A stretch of 54,043 nt of DNA from assembly GCA_026125665.1 (NCBI GenBank), contig JAHCKS010000030.1, positions 1-54,043 on the forward strand, written 5' to 3'. Position 1 is the first letter of the stretch, and each line of letters begins with the position of its first letter. Both the position numbers and the translations under genes were made by a program. The stretch comes from Rubrivivax sp. (GTDB taxonomy: Bacteria; Pseudomonadota; Gammaproteobacteria; Burkholderiales; Burkholderiaceae_C). Shown here one piece after another: positions 35,411 to 44,486 of this stretch. The notes beneath the pieces were generated by a model. That model was not told the DNA's origin and did no database searches. It saw only the letters and a list, made by a program, of their open reading frames with translations.

Positions 35411-37129
35411 ATGACGTCCATCGAACACACGCCGCACCCCACCATCCAGCTTCGTCCGTCCGCCCGGCACCGCGCCCGTGCGCGCCGCATCTTCCGCGTC
35501 ACGCTGCTCGCCGGCAGCGCCGCTGCGGCGCTGCTGACATCCCAGCTGGCGCCGGCGCATGAGTGGACCTCGCCGGCCGTGGCGGTGGCGGCGGCGCGGG
35601 CCGTGCAAGCGCCGGTGCAAACGCCGGCCTGGACCGGCACCCTCTGGGGCGGCGTGGCGCAAGGCGCGCCGGCGATGCCTTCCGCCAAGGATTGCCGCCG
35701 GCCGCCTTCGACCTTCGACGTGGCGGGCTACGAGAGCGCACGGCCGCGGCGCGGCGAGGCCGAAGGCGGCCCGACCCTCTCGGCCATGCCGGGCGTGTTG
35801 GCGCTGCGCACCGCGCCGAGCCCGGCGCCCGCGGTCGAGCCACCGGTGGCCGATGCCGGCGGGCGTGCCGAAGCGGCAGGGCCCGGCTCGCGCGAGCGTG
35901 TCGCGGCTGCGCGCGCAGAAGCGATGAGCGCCGCGCACGAGCGCCATGCCGCGGCACGCGACGCGCGTGCGCCGGTGAACACGGCCGCGGCACCGTCGGC
36001 CCCGCCGCCGCCCGCAGGCGTCGCGGTCGCGGGCGGCCCGGCGCGGCAGCCGCCGATCGCCACGCCGCGCCCGGCGGACGAGCCGGTGAGCGCCGGCATG
36101 GTGGACGACAACACCGACTTCGGCGAGTACCTCGCGTACCGCCAACGCTGGCCACAGCTGCCGCGCCGCGACCTGGACGTCTCGGCGCGCGTGCTGCTCG
36201 ACGTGCGCGACGCCGCAGGCCGGGCCGTGCCCGACGCGCAGGTGCGTGTGCGCGACAGCAGCGGGCGCGAGCTGCCGCTGTGGGCCCGCACCGATGCCGG
36301 TGGCCGCGCGTGGCTGATGCCGCAGCCCGGCGTGGCGCCCGCCGCCGGCGAGCCGCTCGAGGTGGAAGTGCGCAAGGGCGCCGCCGTCACGCGCGTCGCC
36401 TGGCAGCCGGGGCAGAAGGACCGCCTGCAGGCCCGGCTCGACGCGCCCGCGGCGGCGGCGGCGCGGCTGGACGTGGTGTTCCTGGTCGACGCCACCGGCT
36501 CGATGGGCGACGAGATCGCCAAGCTGAAGCGTTCGATGCGCGAGGTGGCCGACCAGATCGCGCGGCTGCCCGCGCGGCCCGACCTGTGCTTCGGCCTCGT
36601 CGCCTACCGCGACCGTGGCGACGAGTTCTTCGTGCGCGGCGCCGACCTCACCAACGACCTCAGCGCGTTCCAGGGCGTGCTCGAGGGCCTGCGCGCCGGC
36701 GGCGGCGGCGACTACCCCGAGGCGCTGAACGAAGCGCTGCACACGGCCGTGCACCGCATCTCGTGGCGTGGCGAGGGCACGGCGCGGCTGGTGGTGCTCG
36801 TCGCCGACGCGCCGCCGCACCTGGACTACCCGGGGCCGCAGTACGACCAGGACCTGCGCGCGGCGCAGGCGCGCGGCATCAAGGTCTTCAGCGTCGGCGC
36901 CAGCGGCCTCAACCCGCAAGGCGAGTTCGTGTTCCGGCAGATGGCCCAGTTCACCGGCGGGCGCTTCGTCTTCCTCACCTACGCGCAGGCGGCGCGGCCT
37001 TCCAGCGGCCCCGGGCGCGAGACGGTGCACGACGTGCGGAACTACTCGGTGGAGACGCTGGACAAGCTGCTCGTGCGCCTGGTCAGCGAGGAGCTGGCGC
37101 AGTGGCCGGCGCAGGCGCGCGAACCCTGA
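35411..37129 (+). CDS. Secreted VWA domain protein
   Basis: 572 residues from ATG 35411. A basic N-terminus and hydrophobic stretch (RIFRVTLLAGSAAAALLTSQLAPAHE, about 27-52) act as a signal sequence. A disordered Ala/Pro-rich region (about 55-235) follows, then a beta-rich domain (about 255-335: LDVSARVLLDVRDAAGRAVPDAQVRVRD) resembling carboxypeptidase-regulatory or Ig-like folds. The C-terminal VWA domain spans about 355-560. Its MIDAS is FLVDATGSMGDEI, with a further LVVLVADAPPHLDYPG motif. Such domains bind partners through a metal ion; the ligand is unknown. The gene faces away from the ECF sigma gene and is probably part of its regulon. Confidence 0.88.
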   Translation: MTSIEHTPHPTIQLRPSARHRARARRIFRVTLLAGSAAAALLTSQLAPAHEWTSPAVAVAAARAVQAPVQTPAWTGTLWGGVAQGAPAMPSAKDCRRPPSTFDVAGYESARPRRGEAEGGPTLSAMPGVLALRTAPSPAPAVEPPVADAGGRAEAAGPGSRERVAAARAEAMSAAHERHAAARDARAPVNTAAAPSAPPPPAGVAVAGGPARQPPIATPRPADEPVSAGMVDDNTDFGEYLAYRQRWPQLPRRDLDVSARVLLDVRDAAGRAVPDAQVRVRDSSGRELPLWARTDAGGRAWLMPQPGVAPAAGEPLEVEVRKGAAVTRVAWQPGQKDRLQARLDAPAAAAARLDVVFLVDATGSMGDEIAKLKRSMREVADQIARLPARPDLCFGLVAYRDRGDEFFVRGADLTNDLSAFQGVLEGLRAGGGGDYPEALNEALHTAVHRISWRGEGTARLVVLVADAPPHLDYPGPQYDQDLRAAQARGIKVFSVGASGLNPQGEFVFRQMAQFTGGRFVFLTYAQAARPSSGPGRETVHDVRNYSVETLDKLLVRLVSEELAQWPAQAREP

Positions 37130-37204
37130 GAAGCCCCGTGGCGCGGGGAAGGGCGTAAGGGCAGGGCGGCGAGGTCCCGCCTTGCCCCGCGGGTTGCCCC
37201 CCAC

Positions 37205-37233
37205 TTGAACCGCGGATCAAGGCGCGGCAGAAT
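37205..37233 (+). promoter_or_regulatory. Predicted promoter of the paa operon
   Basis: TTGAAC (37205-37210), a 17-base spacer and CAGAAT (37228-37233). Each hexamer matches the sigma-70 consensus at four of six positions and the spacing is ideal. The palindromic operator begins 4 bases after the -10, so a bound repressor would cover the start of transcription at about 37240. Confidence 0.45.
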
Positions 37234-37237
37234 TAAT

Positions 37238-37251
37238 CGACCGATCGGTCG
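37238..37251. promoter_or_regulatory. PaaR-like operator, perfect 14-base palindrome
   Basis: CGACCGATCGGTCG is a perfect palindrome directly downstream of the predicted -10 and about 90 bases before paaG. TetR-family PaaR sites in Burkholderiales, as I recall, have the form ACCGACCGGTCGGT or close variants; here the centre reads ACCGATCGGTCGG. A TetR gene of PaaR type closes the cluster. This should be the repressor site relieved by phenylacetyl-CoA. Confidence 0.65.
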
Positions 37252-37340
37252 GTGAACAGCCGCTCGTTCCCGGTCCCAGGGCTGCCGCCATCGCGCATGG
37301 CCAGCCCAAGCTGCAAGCCGCCCCGCCCGCGGGAGATCCC

Positions 37341-38162
37341 TTGAGCCAGACGACAGCCACACCGGCGGCCGCCGAGCCGCCCCTCCTCGTCGCCCGTGAA
37401 GGGGCGGTGACCACGCTGACGCTGAACCGCCCGGCGTCGCTGAACAGCTTCACCGCGGCGATGCACGCGCTGCTGCTGCCGGCGCTGCAGGCGGCGGCCG
37501 ACGACGCGAGCGTTCGCGCGGTGGTCATCACGGGTGCCGGCCGCGGCTTCTGCGCCGGGCAGGACCTGGCCGACCCGGCGATGGCCGCTCGCGACGGTGA
37601 GGGCGCCGATGTCGGCGCCGTCGTCGAGCGCTTCTACAAGCCGCTGGCCGAGCGGGTGCGCACGATGCCCGTGCCGGTGATCGCCGCGGTGAACGGCGTG
37701 GCCGCCGGCGCCGGCGCGAACTTCGCGTTGTGCTGCGACTTCGTCGTCGCGGCCCGCAGCGCGAGCTTCATCCAGGCCTTCAGCAAGATCGGCCTGATTC
37801 CCGACTGCGGCGGCACCTGGCTGCTGCCGCGACTGGTGGGCCGTGCGCGCGCCATCGGCCTGGCGATGACCGGCGACAAGCTGCCGGCCGAGGAGGCCGA
37901 GCGCATCGGCCTCATCTGGAAGTGCGTCGACGACGCGCAGCTCGGCGAGACCGTGATGGCGCTGGCAACCCGCCTGGCGGCGATGTCGAGCAAGGCGCTG
38001 GCCGAGACGCGGCTGGCCATCGACGCGGCGCTGCCGCTGGACTTCGCCACCGCGCTCGGCCGCGAGGCCGAAGTGCAGGGCCGCTTGGGCCGTGGCGCCG
38101 ACTTCGCCGAGGGCGTGGCCGCCTTCCTCGCCAAGCGACCGGCCGTGTTCAAGGACCGCTGA
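37341..38162 (+). CDS. paaG: 2-(1,2-epoxy-1,2-dihydrophenyl)acetyl-CoA isomerase
   Basis: Crotonase-family enzyme of 273 residues that converts the ring epoxide of phenylacetyl-CoA to the oxepin form. Visible: TGAGRGFCAGQDLADP (about 58-73) for the oxyanion hole, NGVAAGAGANFALCCDFVVAA, and IGLIPDCGGTWLLPRLVGR with the catalytic Asp, all typical of PaaG. The start is TTG 37341 with GGGAGA Shine-Dalgarno 4-9 bases upstream; it gives MSQTTATPAA before the conserved PPLLVAREG. First gene of the paa operon, about 90 bases after the operator. Confidence 0.93.
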   Translation: MSQTTATPAAAEPPLLVAREGAVTTLTLNRPASLNSFTAAMHALLLPALQAAADDASVRAVVITGAGRGFCAGQDLADPAMAARDGEGADVGAVVERFYKPLAERVRTMPVPVIAAVNGVAAGAGANFALCCDFVVAARSASFIQAFSKIGLIPDCGGTWLLPRLVGRARAIGLAMTGDKLPAEEAERIGLIWKCVDDAQLGETVMALATRLAAMSSKALAETRLAIDAALPLDFATALGREAEVQGRLGRGADFAEGVAAFLAKRPAVFKDR

Positions 38163-38165
38163 GCG

Positions 38166-38651
38166 ATGGACCGCGCCGTCGACCGTGCCGTGGGGCCGAG
38201 CGCGCAGCAGGTTGCGGAAGCGACGCGCGAGGCAATGTGGAAGGACGACCGCGCCTCGCGCATGCTCGGCATGGAGGTGCAGGCGATCGGCCCGGGCACG
38301 GCCACGGTCGCGATGACGGTGCGCGACGACATGCTCAACGGGCACGACATCTGCCATGGCGGGCTCGTCACGACGCTCGCCGACAGCGCCTTTGCCTTCG
38401 CCTGCAACGCCTACAACGAGGTGACGGTGGCGGCCGGCTTCGACGTCAACCTGTTGGCGCCGGCGCGGCTGGGCGACCGCCTGACGGCGCACGCCACCGA
38501 GCTCTCGAAGAGCGGCCGCACCGGGGTGTACGACATCCACGTCACCAACCAGCGCGGCGAGCGCATCGCCGCCTTCCGCGGCCGCAGCCACACCGTGAAG
38601 GGCAAGGCGCTGGTGGAGGGGCTGCCGGTGGGCAAGGGTGCCGCGGCCTGA
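38166..38651 (+). CDS. paaI: Hydroxyphenylacetyl-CoA thioesterase
   Basis: Hotdog-fold thioesterase of 161 residues that releases CoA from dead-end or hydroxylated phenylacetyl-CoA intermediates. The block NGHDICHGGLVTTLADSAFAFACNAYN (about 58-84) carries the HGG signature with the catalytic Asp-containing helix. The length is a little above E. coli PaaI (140), because of an N-terminal extension of about 20 residues. It starts 3 bases after the paaG stop, so coupling is likely. Confidence 0.93.
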   Translation: MDRAVDRAVGPSAQQVAEATREAMWKDDRASRMLGMEVQAIGPGTATVAMTVRDDMLNGHDICHGGLVTTLADSAFAFACNAYNEVTVAAGFDVNLLAPARLGDRLTAHATELSKSGRTGVYDIHVTNQRGERIAAFRGRSHTVKGKALVEGLPVGKGAAA

Positions 38652-38690
38652 GCACCGGCACGGGCGACAACAACGACGGAGTCGAGAACG

Positions 38691-39998
38691 ATGCCGGTGA
38701 AGAGCCCGAAGCCGGGTGAGCTCGAGCCGATCGAGCGCGCCAGCGCCGACGAGCTGCAGGCGCTGCAGCTCGCGCGCCTGCGCTCGACGCTCACTCGCGC
38801 GTACGAGAACGTGCCGCACTACCGGCGCGCCTTCGACGCGAAGGGCGTGCACCCGGAGGACTGCCGTTCGCTCGCCGACCTGGCGAAGTTCCCGTTCACG
38901 ACCAAGGCCGACCTGCGCGCCAACTACCCCTTCGGCATGTTCGCCGTGCCGCGCGAGCAGGTGGTGCGTGTGCACGCCAGCAGCGGCACCACCGGCAAGC
39001 CCACGGTCGTGGGCTACACGCGCGGCGACATCGACACGTGGGCGCACCTCGTGGCGCGCAGCCTCCGTGCCAGCGGCGGGCGGGCCGGCGACATCGTGCA
39101 TGTCGCCTACGGCTACGGCCTCTTCACCGGCGGGCTCGGCGCGCATTACGGCGCCGAGCGCCTGGGCTGCACCGTGGTGCCGATGAGCGGCGGCCAGACC
39201 GAGAAGCAGGTGCAGCTGATCGAGGACTTCCGCCCCGACATCATCATGGTCACGCCGAGCTACATGCAGGTCATCTGCGAGGAGTTCCGGCGGCAAGGCA
39301 AGGACCCGGCGGCGATGAGCGTCAGCGTCGGCATCTTCGGCGCCGAGCCGTGGACCGAGCAGATGCGCCGCGACATCGAGCGCAGCGCCGGGCTCGACGC
39401 GGTGGACATCTACGGCCTGTCCGAGGTGATGGGCCCGGGCGTGGCCAACGAGTGCATCGAGGCCAAGGACGGCCCGGTGATCTGGGAGGACCACTTCTAT
39501 CCCGAGATCATCGACCCCGAGACGGGTGAGGTGCTGCCCGAAGGCAGCGAAGGCGAGCTCGTCTTCACGACGCTGACGAAGGAGGCGCTGCCGGTCATCC
39601 GCTACCGCACGCGCGACCTCACGCGGCTGCTGCCGCCCACCGCACGCAGCATGCGCCGCATGGGCAAGATCGTCGGGCGCAGCGACGACATGCTCATCAT
39701 CCGCGGCGTCAACCTGTTCCCGACGCAGGTCGAGGAGATCGTGCTCGCGCACGGCCAGCTCTCGGGGCAGTACCAGCTCGTCGTCACGCGCGAGGGCCTG
39801 CTCGACGAGGTGGAGGTGCTGGCCGAGGTGACGCCGGAACACGCCGGCGCCGACCGCGAGGCGATCGGCCGCGAGCTGCAGCACCGCATCAAGACGCTGA
39901 TCGGCGTGTCCACGCGCGTCAGCATCGGCGCGCCGGATTCGATCGAGCGCACGCTCGTCGGCAAGGCGCGCCGCGTCGTCGACAAGCGACCGAAGTGA
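38691..39998 (+). CDS. paaK: Phenylacetate-CoA ligase
   Basis: 435 residues, an AMP-forming adenylate enzyme of the PaaK type. Conserved motifs: [22 protein letters not shown] (P-loop, about 92-113), [28 protein letters not shown] (about 240-256), and [22 protein letters not shown]. The C-terminal lid domain begins near 330 ([21 protein letters not shown]). It makes phenylacetyl-CoA, both the pathway substrate and the likely inducer of PaaR. Positioned after paaI, 39 bases apart. Confidence 0.97.
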   Translation: MPVKSPKPGELEPIERASADELQALQLARLRSTLTRAYENVPHYRRAFDAKGVHPEDCRSLADLAKFPFTTKADLRANYPFGMFAVPREQVVRVHASSGTTGKPTVVGYTRGDIDTWAHLVARSLRASGGRAGDIVHVAYGYGLFTGGLGAHYGAERLGCTVVPMSGGQTEKQVQLIEDFRPDIIMVTPSYMQVICEEFRRQGKDPAAMSVSVGIFGAEPWTEQMRRDIERSAGLDAVDIYGLSEVMGPGVANECIEAKDGPVIWEDHFYPEIIDPETGEVLPEGSEGELVFTTLTKEALPVIRYRTRDLTRLLPPTARSMRRMGKIVGRSDDMLIIRGVNLFPTQVEEIVLAHGQLSGQYQLVVTREGLLDEVEVLAEVTPEHAGADREAIGRELQHRIKTLIGVSTRVSIGAPDSIERTLVGKARRVVDKRPK

Positions 39999-40020
39999 AT
40001 CCGTCACCGGAGACCCGACC

Positions 40021-41022
40021 ATGTACACGCAGGCGATGGACCTCGGCCCGAAGGAAGAGCGCAAGGCCGTGCGCAGCGCCGAAGACGCGGCGCGGGAGGC
40101 GCGCTTCGAGGCGCGCATCGACGAGGGCGCCTTCATCGAGGCCAAGGACTGGATGCCCGAGCACTACCGCAGGACGCTGGTGCGGCAGATCAGCCAGCAC
40201 GCGCACTCGGAGATCGTCGGCATGCTGCCCGAGGGCAACTGGGTGACGCGCGCGCCGACGCTGAAGCGCAAGGCGATCCTGCTGGCGAAGATCCAGGACG
40301 AGGGCGGCCACGGCCTGTACCTCTACGCCGCCGGCGAGACGCTCGGCACCAGCCGCGACCAGATGCTGGAGGCCCTGCACGGCGGCAAGGCGAAGTACTC
40401 GAGCATCTTCAACTACCCGACGCTGACGTGGGCCGACATCGGCACCATCGGCTGGCTGGTGGACGGCGCGGCGATCATGAACCAGGTGCCGCTCACGCGC
40501 TGCAGCTACGCGCCGTACGCGCGGGCGATGGTGCGCATCTGCCGCGAGGAGAGCTTCCACCAGCGCCAGGGCTTCGACAGCCTGCTGGTGATGATGCGCG
40601 ATGGCACCGACGCGCAGCGGCGGATGGTGCAGGACGCGGTGAACCGCTGGTGGTGGCCGAGCCTGATGATGTTCGGCCCGCCCGACGGCGAGAGCGTGCA
40701 CGGCGCGCAGAGCGCGCGCTGGGGCATCAAGCGCATCAGCAACGACGACCTGCGCCAGAAGTTCGTCGACGCCACGGCCGAGCAGGCGAAGGTGCTGGGC
40801 GTGACGCCGCCCGACCCGCTGCTGAAGTGGAACGAGGCGCGCGGCCACTACGACTTCGGCCCCATCGACTGGGACGAGTTCTGGCGCGTCGTCGGCGGCC
40901 ACGGGCCGTGCAACAAGGAGCGCCTGGCGGCGCGCGTGAAGGCCTGGGACGACGGGACGTGGGTGCGCGACGCGGCGCTGGCGCACGCGCGCAAGCAGGC
41001 GACGAAGGAGGAGGCGGCATGA
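40021..41022 (+). CDS. paaA: Phenylacetyl-CoA epoxidase subunit A (diiron oxygenase)
   Basis: Catalytic subunit, 333 residues, of the PaaABCE ring-1,2-epoxidase. Diiron ligands of the ferritin-like fold lie in [21 protein letters not shown] (about 83-103) and [16 protein letters not shown] (about 171-186). The length is close to E. coli PaaA (309) with a slightly longer C-terminus. ATG 40021 follows CGGAGACC. Its stop overlaps paaB as ATGA. Confidence 0.97.
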   Translation: MYTQAMDLGPKEERKAVRSAEDAAREARFEARIDEGAFIEAKDWMPEHYRRTLVRQISQHAHSEIVGMLPEGNWVTRAPTLKRKAILLAKIQDEGGHGLYLYAAGETLGTSRDQMLEALHGGKAKYSSIFNYPTLTWADIGTIGWLVDGAAIMNQVPLTRCSYAPYARAMVRICREESFHQRQGFDSLLVMMRDGTDAQRRMVQDAVNRWWWPSLMMFGPPDGESVHGAQSARWGIKRISNDDLRQKFVDATAEQAKVLGVTPPDPLLKWNEARGHYDFGPIDWDEFWRVVGGHGPCNKERLAARVKAWDDGTWVRDAALAHARKQATKEEAA

Positions 41023-41318
41023 GCGGCACCGCGGTGCAGAACGAGTGGCCCTTGTGGGAGATCTTCGTGCGTCCGAAGGCGGGCCTCGACCACAAGCACT
41101 GCGGCAGCCTGCACGCGCCCGACGCGAAGATGGCCGTGCAGCTGGCGCGCGAGGTCTACACGCGGCGCCAGGAAGGCACCAGCGTGTGGGTGGTGAAGAG
41201 CAGCGACATCACCGCCAGCGACCCGGCCGACAAGGGCGAGCTGTTCGACCCGATGGAGGACAAGGTGTACCGCCACCCGACCTTCTACGAGCTGCCCGAA
41301 TCCGTCAACCACATGTAG
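41019..41318 (+). CDS. paaB: Phenylacetyl-CoA epoxidase subunit B
   Basis: 99-residue small subunit. [26 protein letters not shown] at the N-terminus and [36 protein letters not shown] are family hallmarks. It bridges PaaAC in the epoxidase complex. ATG overlaps paaA by ATGA, with a GGAGGAGG Shine-Dalgarno inside paaA. Confidence 0.97.
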   Translation: MSGTAVQNEWPLWEIFVRPKAGLDHKHCGSLHAPDAKMAVQLAREVYTRRQEGTSVWVVKSSDITASDPADKGELFDPMEDKVYRHPTFYELPESVNHM

Positions 41319-41331
41319 GGCCGGCGCGAAG

Positions 41332-42141
41332 ATGGCTGTCACCGCGGAATCGATCCGCCTGAACCTCACGCCGCCGGTGCGCTACGTGCTGCGCCTGGCG
41401 GACACGGCGCTCGTGCACGCGCAGCGCCTGGCCGAGTGGTGCGGCCACGGCCCGGTGCTCGAGGAGGACATCGCGCTCACGAACATGGCGCTCGACCTGG
41501 TCGGCCAGGCGCGCGCGCTGCTCACCCACGCTGCGAAGCTGGAGGGGCAGGGGTTCGACGAGGACCAGCTCGCCTTCCTGCGCGACGAGGCGCAGTTCCT
41601 CAATCTCACGCTCGTCGAGCAGCCGATGCGCCGCAGCAGCGCGCACTCCCCGGGCGGCGACTTCGCCGACACGGTGCTGCGCAACTTCCTGCTCGCCACC
41701 TGGTTCAAGCAGCTGTGGCAACGGCTCGCCTCGTCGGCCGATGCCGAGCTGGCCGCCATCGCTGCCAAGGCGCTGAAGGAGGCGCGCTACCACCAGCAGC
41801 ACGCCGGCGACTGGGTGGTGCGCCTGGGCGACGGCACCGAGGAGTCGGCCCGGCGGGCCGCCGCAGCGGTGGAGCGTGCATGGCCCTACACGAACGAGAT
41901 GTTCGTGCGCGACGACGTCGACGAGGCGGCGCAGGCCTCGGGCCTCGGGCCGGCGCGCGACACGCTGGCGGCCGACTGGCAACGCGATGTCGCCGCGGTC
42001 TTCAACGAGGCCGGCCTGGCCCTGCCGCCAGCCACACCCTTCGTCAGCACCGGTACGCTCGGGCGGCACAGCGAGCACATGGGCTTCATCCTGGCCGAGA
42101 TGCAATCGCTGCAGCGGGCGCATCCTGGAGGGCGCTGGTGA
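41332..42141 (+). CDS. paaC: Phenylacetyl-CoA epoxidase subunit C
   Basis: 269 residues, structural ferritin-like partner of PaaA. Recognisable are LRLADTALVHAQRLAEWCGHGPVLEEDIALTNMALDLVGQARAL (about 17-60), EDQLAFLRDEAQFLNLTLVEQP and LKEARYHQQHAGDWVVRLGDGT. The length fits E. coli PaaC (248). It starts 13 bases after paaB; its stop overlaps paaD as GTGA. Confidence 0.96.
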   Translation: MAVTAESIRLNLTPPVRYVLRLADTALVHAQRLAEWCGHGPVLEEDIALTNMALDLVGQARALLTHAAKLEGQGFDEDQLAFLRDEAQFLNLTLVEQPMRRSSAHSPGGDFADTVLRNFLLATWFKQLWQRLASSADAELAAIAAKALKEARYHQQHAGDWVVRLGDGTEESARRAAAAVERAWPYTNEMFVRDDVDEAAQASGLGPARDTLAADWQRDVAAVFNEAGLALPPATPFVSTGTLGRHSEHMGFILAEMQSLQRAHPGGRW

Positions 42142-42710
42142 CACCACCCAGCCGATCCGTCGAGGCCGCCGCAGGGCCCGCGCTGTGCGCCGTGCCGGCC
42201 GGCACCGGCGACCGCGCGCGGCGCGAAGCCGCGGCCTGGGCGGTGCTCGAGACCGTGCCCGACCCCGAGGTGCCGGCGCTGTCGCTGCGTGACCTCGGCG
42301 TCGTGCGCGACGTGAGCGAGCGCGACGACGGCCGGCTCGAGGTCATCCTGACGCCCACCTACAGCGGCTGCCCGGCGACCGAGGTCATCGCCGAGAGCGT
42401 GAAGGCGGCGCTCGAAGGCGAGGGGCTCGGCCCGGTCGCCGTCACGCACCGCCTCGCGCCCGCCTGGACGACCGACTGGATCAGCGAAGCCGGCCGCCGC
42501 CGGCTGCGCGAGTACGGCATCGCGCCGCCGGCGCACCTGGCAGCGGGCGGCAGCGAGCAGCCGATCCGCGTGCGCCCGCGCAACGTGGTCTGCCCACGCT
42601 GCGGCAGCGCCGACACCGAGCGCCTGTCCGCCTTCGGCTCGACGGCGTGCAAGGCCCTGCATCGCTGCCTGGCCTGCCGCGAACCCTTCGAGCACTTCAA
42701 GCCGATCTGA
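42138..42710 (+). CDS. paaD: PaaD, Fe-S/DUF59 assembly protein of the phenylacetyl-CoA epoxidase
   Basis: 190 residues. The N-terminal MIP18/DUF59 domain has VPDPEVPALSLRDLGVVRDV (about 40-59) and TPTYSGCPATEVI. The C-terminal zinc/iron knuckle is VVCPRCGSADTERLS with HRCLACREPFEHF (four cysteines). It is thought to deliver or assemble the iron centre of the epoxidase or its reductase. Start is GTG 42138, overlapping the paaC stop; a GGAGGG Shine-Dalgarno lies upstream in paaC. Confidence 0.95.
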   Translation: MTPPSRSVEAAAGPALCAVPAGTGDRARREAAAWAVLETVPDPEVPALSLRDLGVVRDVSERDDGRLEVILTPTYSGCPATEVIAESVKAALEGEGLGPVAVTHRLAPAWTTDWISEAGRRRLREYGIAPPAHLAAGGSEQPIRVRPRNVVCPRCGSADTERLSAFGSTACKALHRCLACREPFEHFKPI

Positions 42711-42735
42711 AACCGAACCCTGACGAGTCGATGCG

Positions 42736-43803
42736 ATGAGCGGACTGCACTTCCACCCGCTGCGCGTGCAGCGGGTCTTCGCCGACACCGACGACGCGCG
42801 TGTCGTCACCTTCGAGGTGCCGCCGGAGCTGGAAGAGACCTTCCGCTTCACACCGGGCCAGTACCTCACCGTGCGCCGGCCCGGCGCGGACCTGCGCCGC
42901 TCGTATTCGATCTGCGCCACGCCGGGCGAGGCCTTGCGCGTCGGCGTGCGGCAGGTGCCGGGGGGTGCCTTCTCGGGCTGGCTGCATGCCGAGCTGAAAC
43001 CCGGCGACTGGCTCGAAGCGATGGAGCCGCAGGGCCGCTTCGGGGCCGCGCTCGGCCGCGCGCCACGCCACGTGCTGGCAGTGGCCGGTGGCAGCGGCAT
43101 CACGCCCATCCTCTCGATCGTGAAGACCGTACTGGAAGGCGACGCGCGCGCGCGCGTCACGCTGCTCTACGGCAACCGGCAGGCCGCCTCGACGATGTTC
43201 AAGGAGGAGCTCGAGGACCTGAAGAACCGCTACCTGACGCGGTTGGCGGTGCACGTGGTGTTCTCGCGCGAGGCGATGGATGTGCCGCTGTCCACGGGCC
43301 GGATCGACGCGGCCAAGATCGCCACCTTCCTGCGCGTGGCCGGCGGCGCGGATGGCATCGACGAGGTCTTCGTCTGCGGCCCGCACGCGATGAACGACGA
43401 GGTCGAGCAGGCGCTGCTGGCCAACGGCATCGGCGCCGGGAAGATACACATCGAGCGCTTCGGCATCCCGCCTTCGGCCGACGACGCGACGCTGCACGCG
43501 CCGAAGGAGGGCGACGCGACGACGGCCAGGGTCGCCATCGTGCGCGACGGCCTGACGCGCGAGGTCGGCTTCCAGCCCACCGACGAGAGCATCCTGGCGG
43601 CGGCCTCGCGCGCCGGGCTCGACGTGCCCTACTCGTGCAAGAGCGGCGTGTGCGCCACCTGCCGCGCCAAGCTGCTGGAAGGGCAGGTTCGCATGGACCG
43701 CAACTTCGCGCTCGAGAAGGCCGACCTGGAAGCCGGCTTCGTGCTCACCTGCCAGGCACACCCGCTGACCGAGCGGGTGGTGGTGAGCTTCGACGAGCGC
43801 TAG
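42736..43803 (+). CDS. paaE: Phenylacetyl-CoA epoxidase reductase subunit
   Basis: 355 residues passing NADPH electrons to PaaA. FAD-binding RSYSICATPGEALRVGVRQV (about 55-74), NAD(P)-binding AVAGGSGITPILSIVKTVLEGD (about 116-137), and a C-terminal plant-type 2Fe-2S domain with YSCKSGVCATCRAKLLEG (Cys spacing C-x4-C-x2-C, about 299-316) plus a later CQAH. Length matches E. coli PaaE (356). The second of two nearby ATGs (42731 and 42736) is in frame. Confidence 0.97.
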   Translation: MSGLHFHPLRVQRVFADTDDARVVTFEVPPELEETFRFTPGQYLTVRRPGADLRRSYSICATPGEALRVGVRQVPGGAFSGWLHAELKPGDWLEAMEPQGRFGAALGRAPRHVLAVAGGSGITPILSIVKTVLEGDARARVTLLYGNRQAASTMFKEELEDLKNRYLTRLAVHVVFSREAMDVPLSTGRIDAAKIATFLRVAGGADGIDEVFVCGPHAMNDEVEQALLANGIGAGKIHIERFGIPPSADDATLHAPKEGDATTARVAIVRDGLTREVGFQPTDESILAAASRAGLDVPYSCKSGVCATCRAKLLEGQVRMDRNFALEKADLEAGFVLTCQAHPLTERVVVSFDER

Positions 43804-43844
43804 CGCGGCGCGTGTCGGCGCGCGTCGGACGGCACACGATCGAC

Positions 43845-44486
43845 ATGGCCCGCCCGCGTTCGGCCGACTACGACGACCACCGCGGCCAGATCCTCGCCGC
43901 GGCGGCGCGGCTGTTCGCCACGCACGGCTACGCGGCCACGACGATGAACGACGTGGCGGCCGCCTGCGGGTTGTCCAAGGCGACGCTGTACCACTACGTG
44001 CACGACAAGCACGACCTGCTGGCGCAGGTGTCGCGCACGCACGTGCAGCGGCTGGAGGCTCTGGTGGCCGAGGTGCTGGCGCGGCGGCTGGCGCCGCGCG
44101 AACGGCTCGTGGCGCTGATCGAGGGTTTCATGGCCGCCTACGCCGACGCGCAGCACGAGCACCGCGTGCTCACCGAGGACGTCAAGTTCCTGCAGCCCGG
44201 GCCGCAGCACGAGGTGCTGGAGGGCCAGCGGCGTGTCGTCGCCGCGTTCGCCGAGGCGATCGCGCAGGTGCGGCCGGAGCTCGCGGCGCGGCCGCTTGCC
44301 GGCGCGCTGGCGATGCTGCTGTTCGGCATGATGAACTGGACCTTCACCTGGCTGCGGGCCGCGGGCCCGTTGTCGCACGGGGCCGTGGCGGCCATGGTGT
44401 CGGAGCTGTTCTTCGGCGGGCTGCCGGCGGTACGGCGGCCGGCGCCGCTGCCGACACCGCCCGAGCCGGCACCGGCGCAGGCTTGA
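43845..44486 (+). CDS. paaR: TetR-family regulator of phenylacetate catabolism (PaaR type)
   Basis: 213 residues. The N-terminal TetR HTH (about 13-60) reads ILAAAARLFATHGYAATTMNDVAAACGLSKATLYHYVHDKHDLL, and a ligand-binding helical domain follows to about 195. It lies 41 bases after paaE on the same strand and is the expected repressor of the operator at 37238-37251, with phenylacetyl-CoA as effector by analogy to Burkholderia PaaR. If it is cotranscribed with the operon it would be autoregulated. The last 20 residues are a Pro/Ala-rich tail. The 3' end overlaps the next gene, on the opposite strand, by 143 bases. Confidence 0.88.
   Translation: MARPRSADYDDHRGQILAAAARLFATHGYAATTMNDVAAACGLSKATLYHYVHDKHDLLAQVSRTHVQRLEALVAEVLARRLAPRERLVALIEGFMAAYADAQHEHRVLTEDVKFLQPGPQHEVLEGQRRVVAAFAEAIAQVRPELAARPLAGALAMLLFGMMNWTFTWLRAAGPLSHGAVAAMVSELFFGGLPAVRRPAPLPTPPEPAPAQA

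Noticed and set aside
37233-40145. 970-codon minus-strand frame opposite paaG, paaI and paaK
   Set aside because: Antisense shadow of three recognised paa genes.
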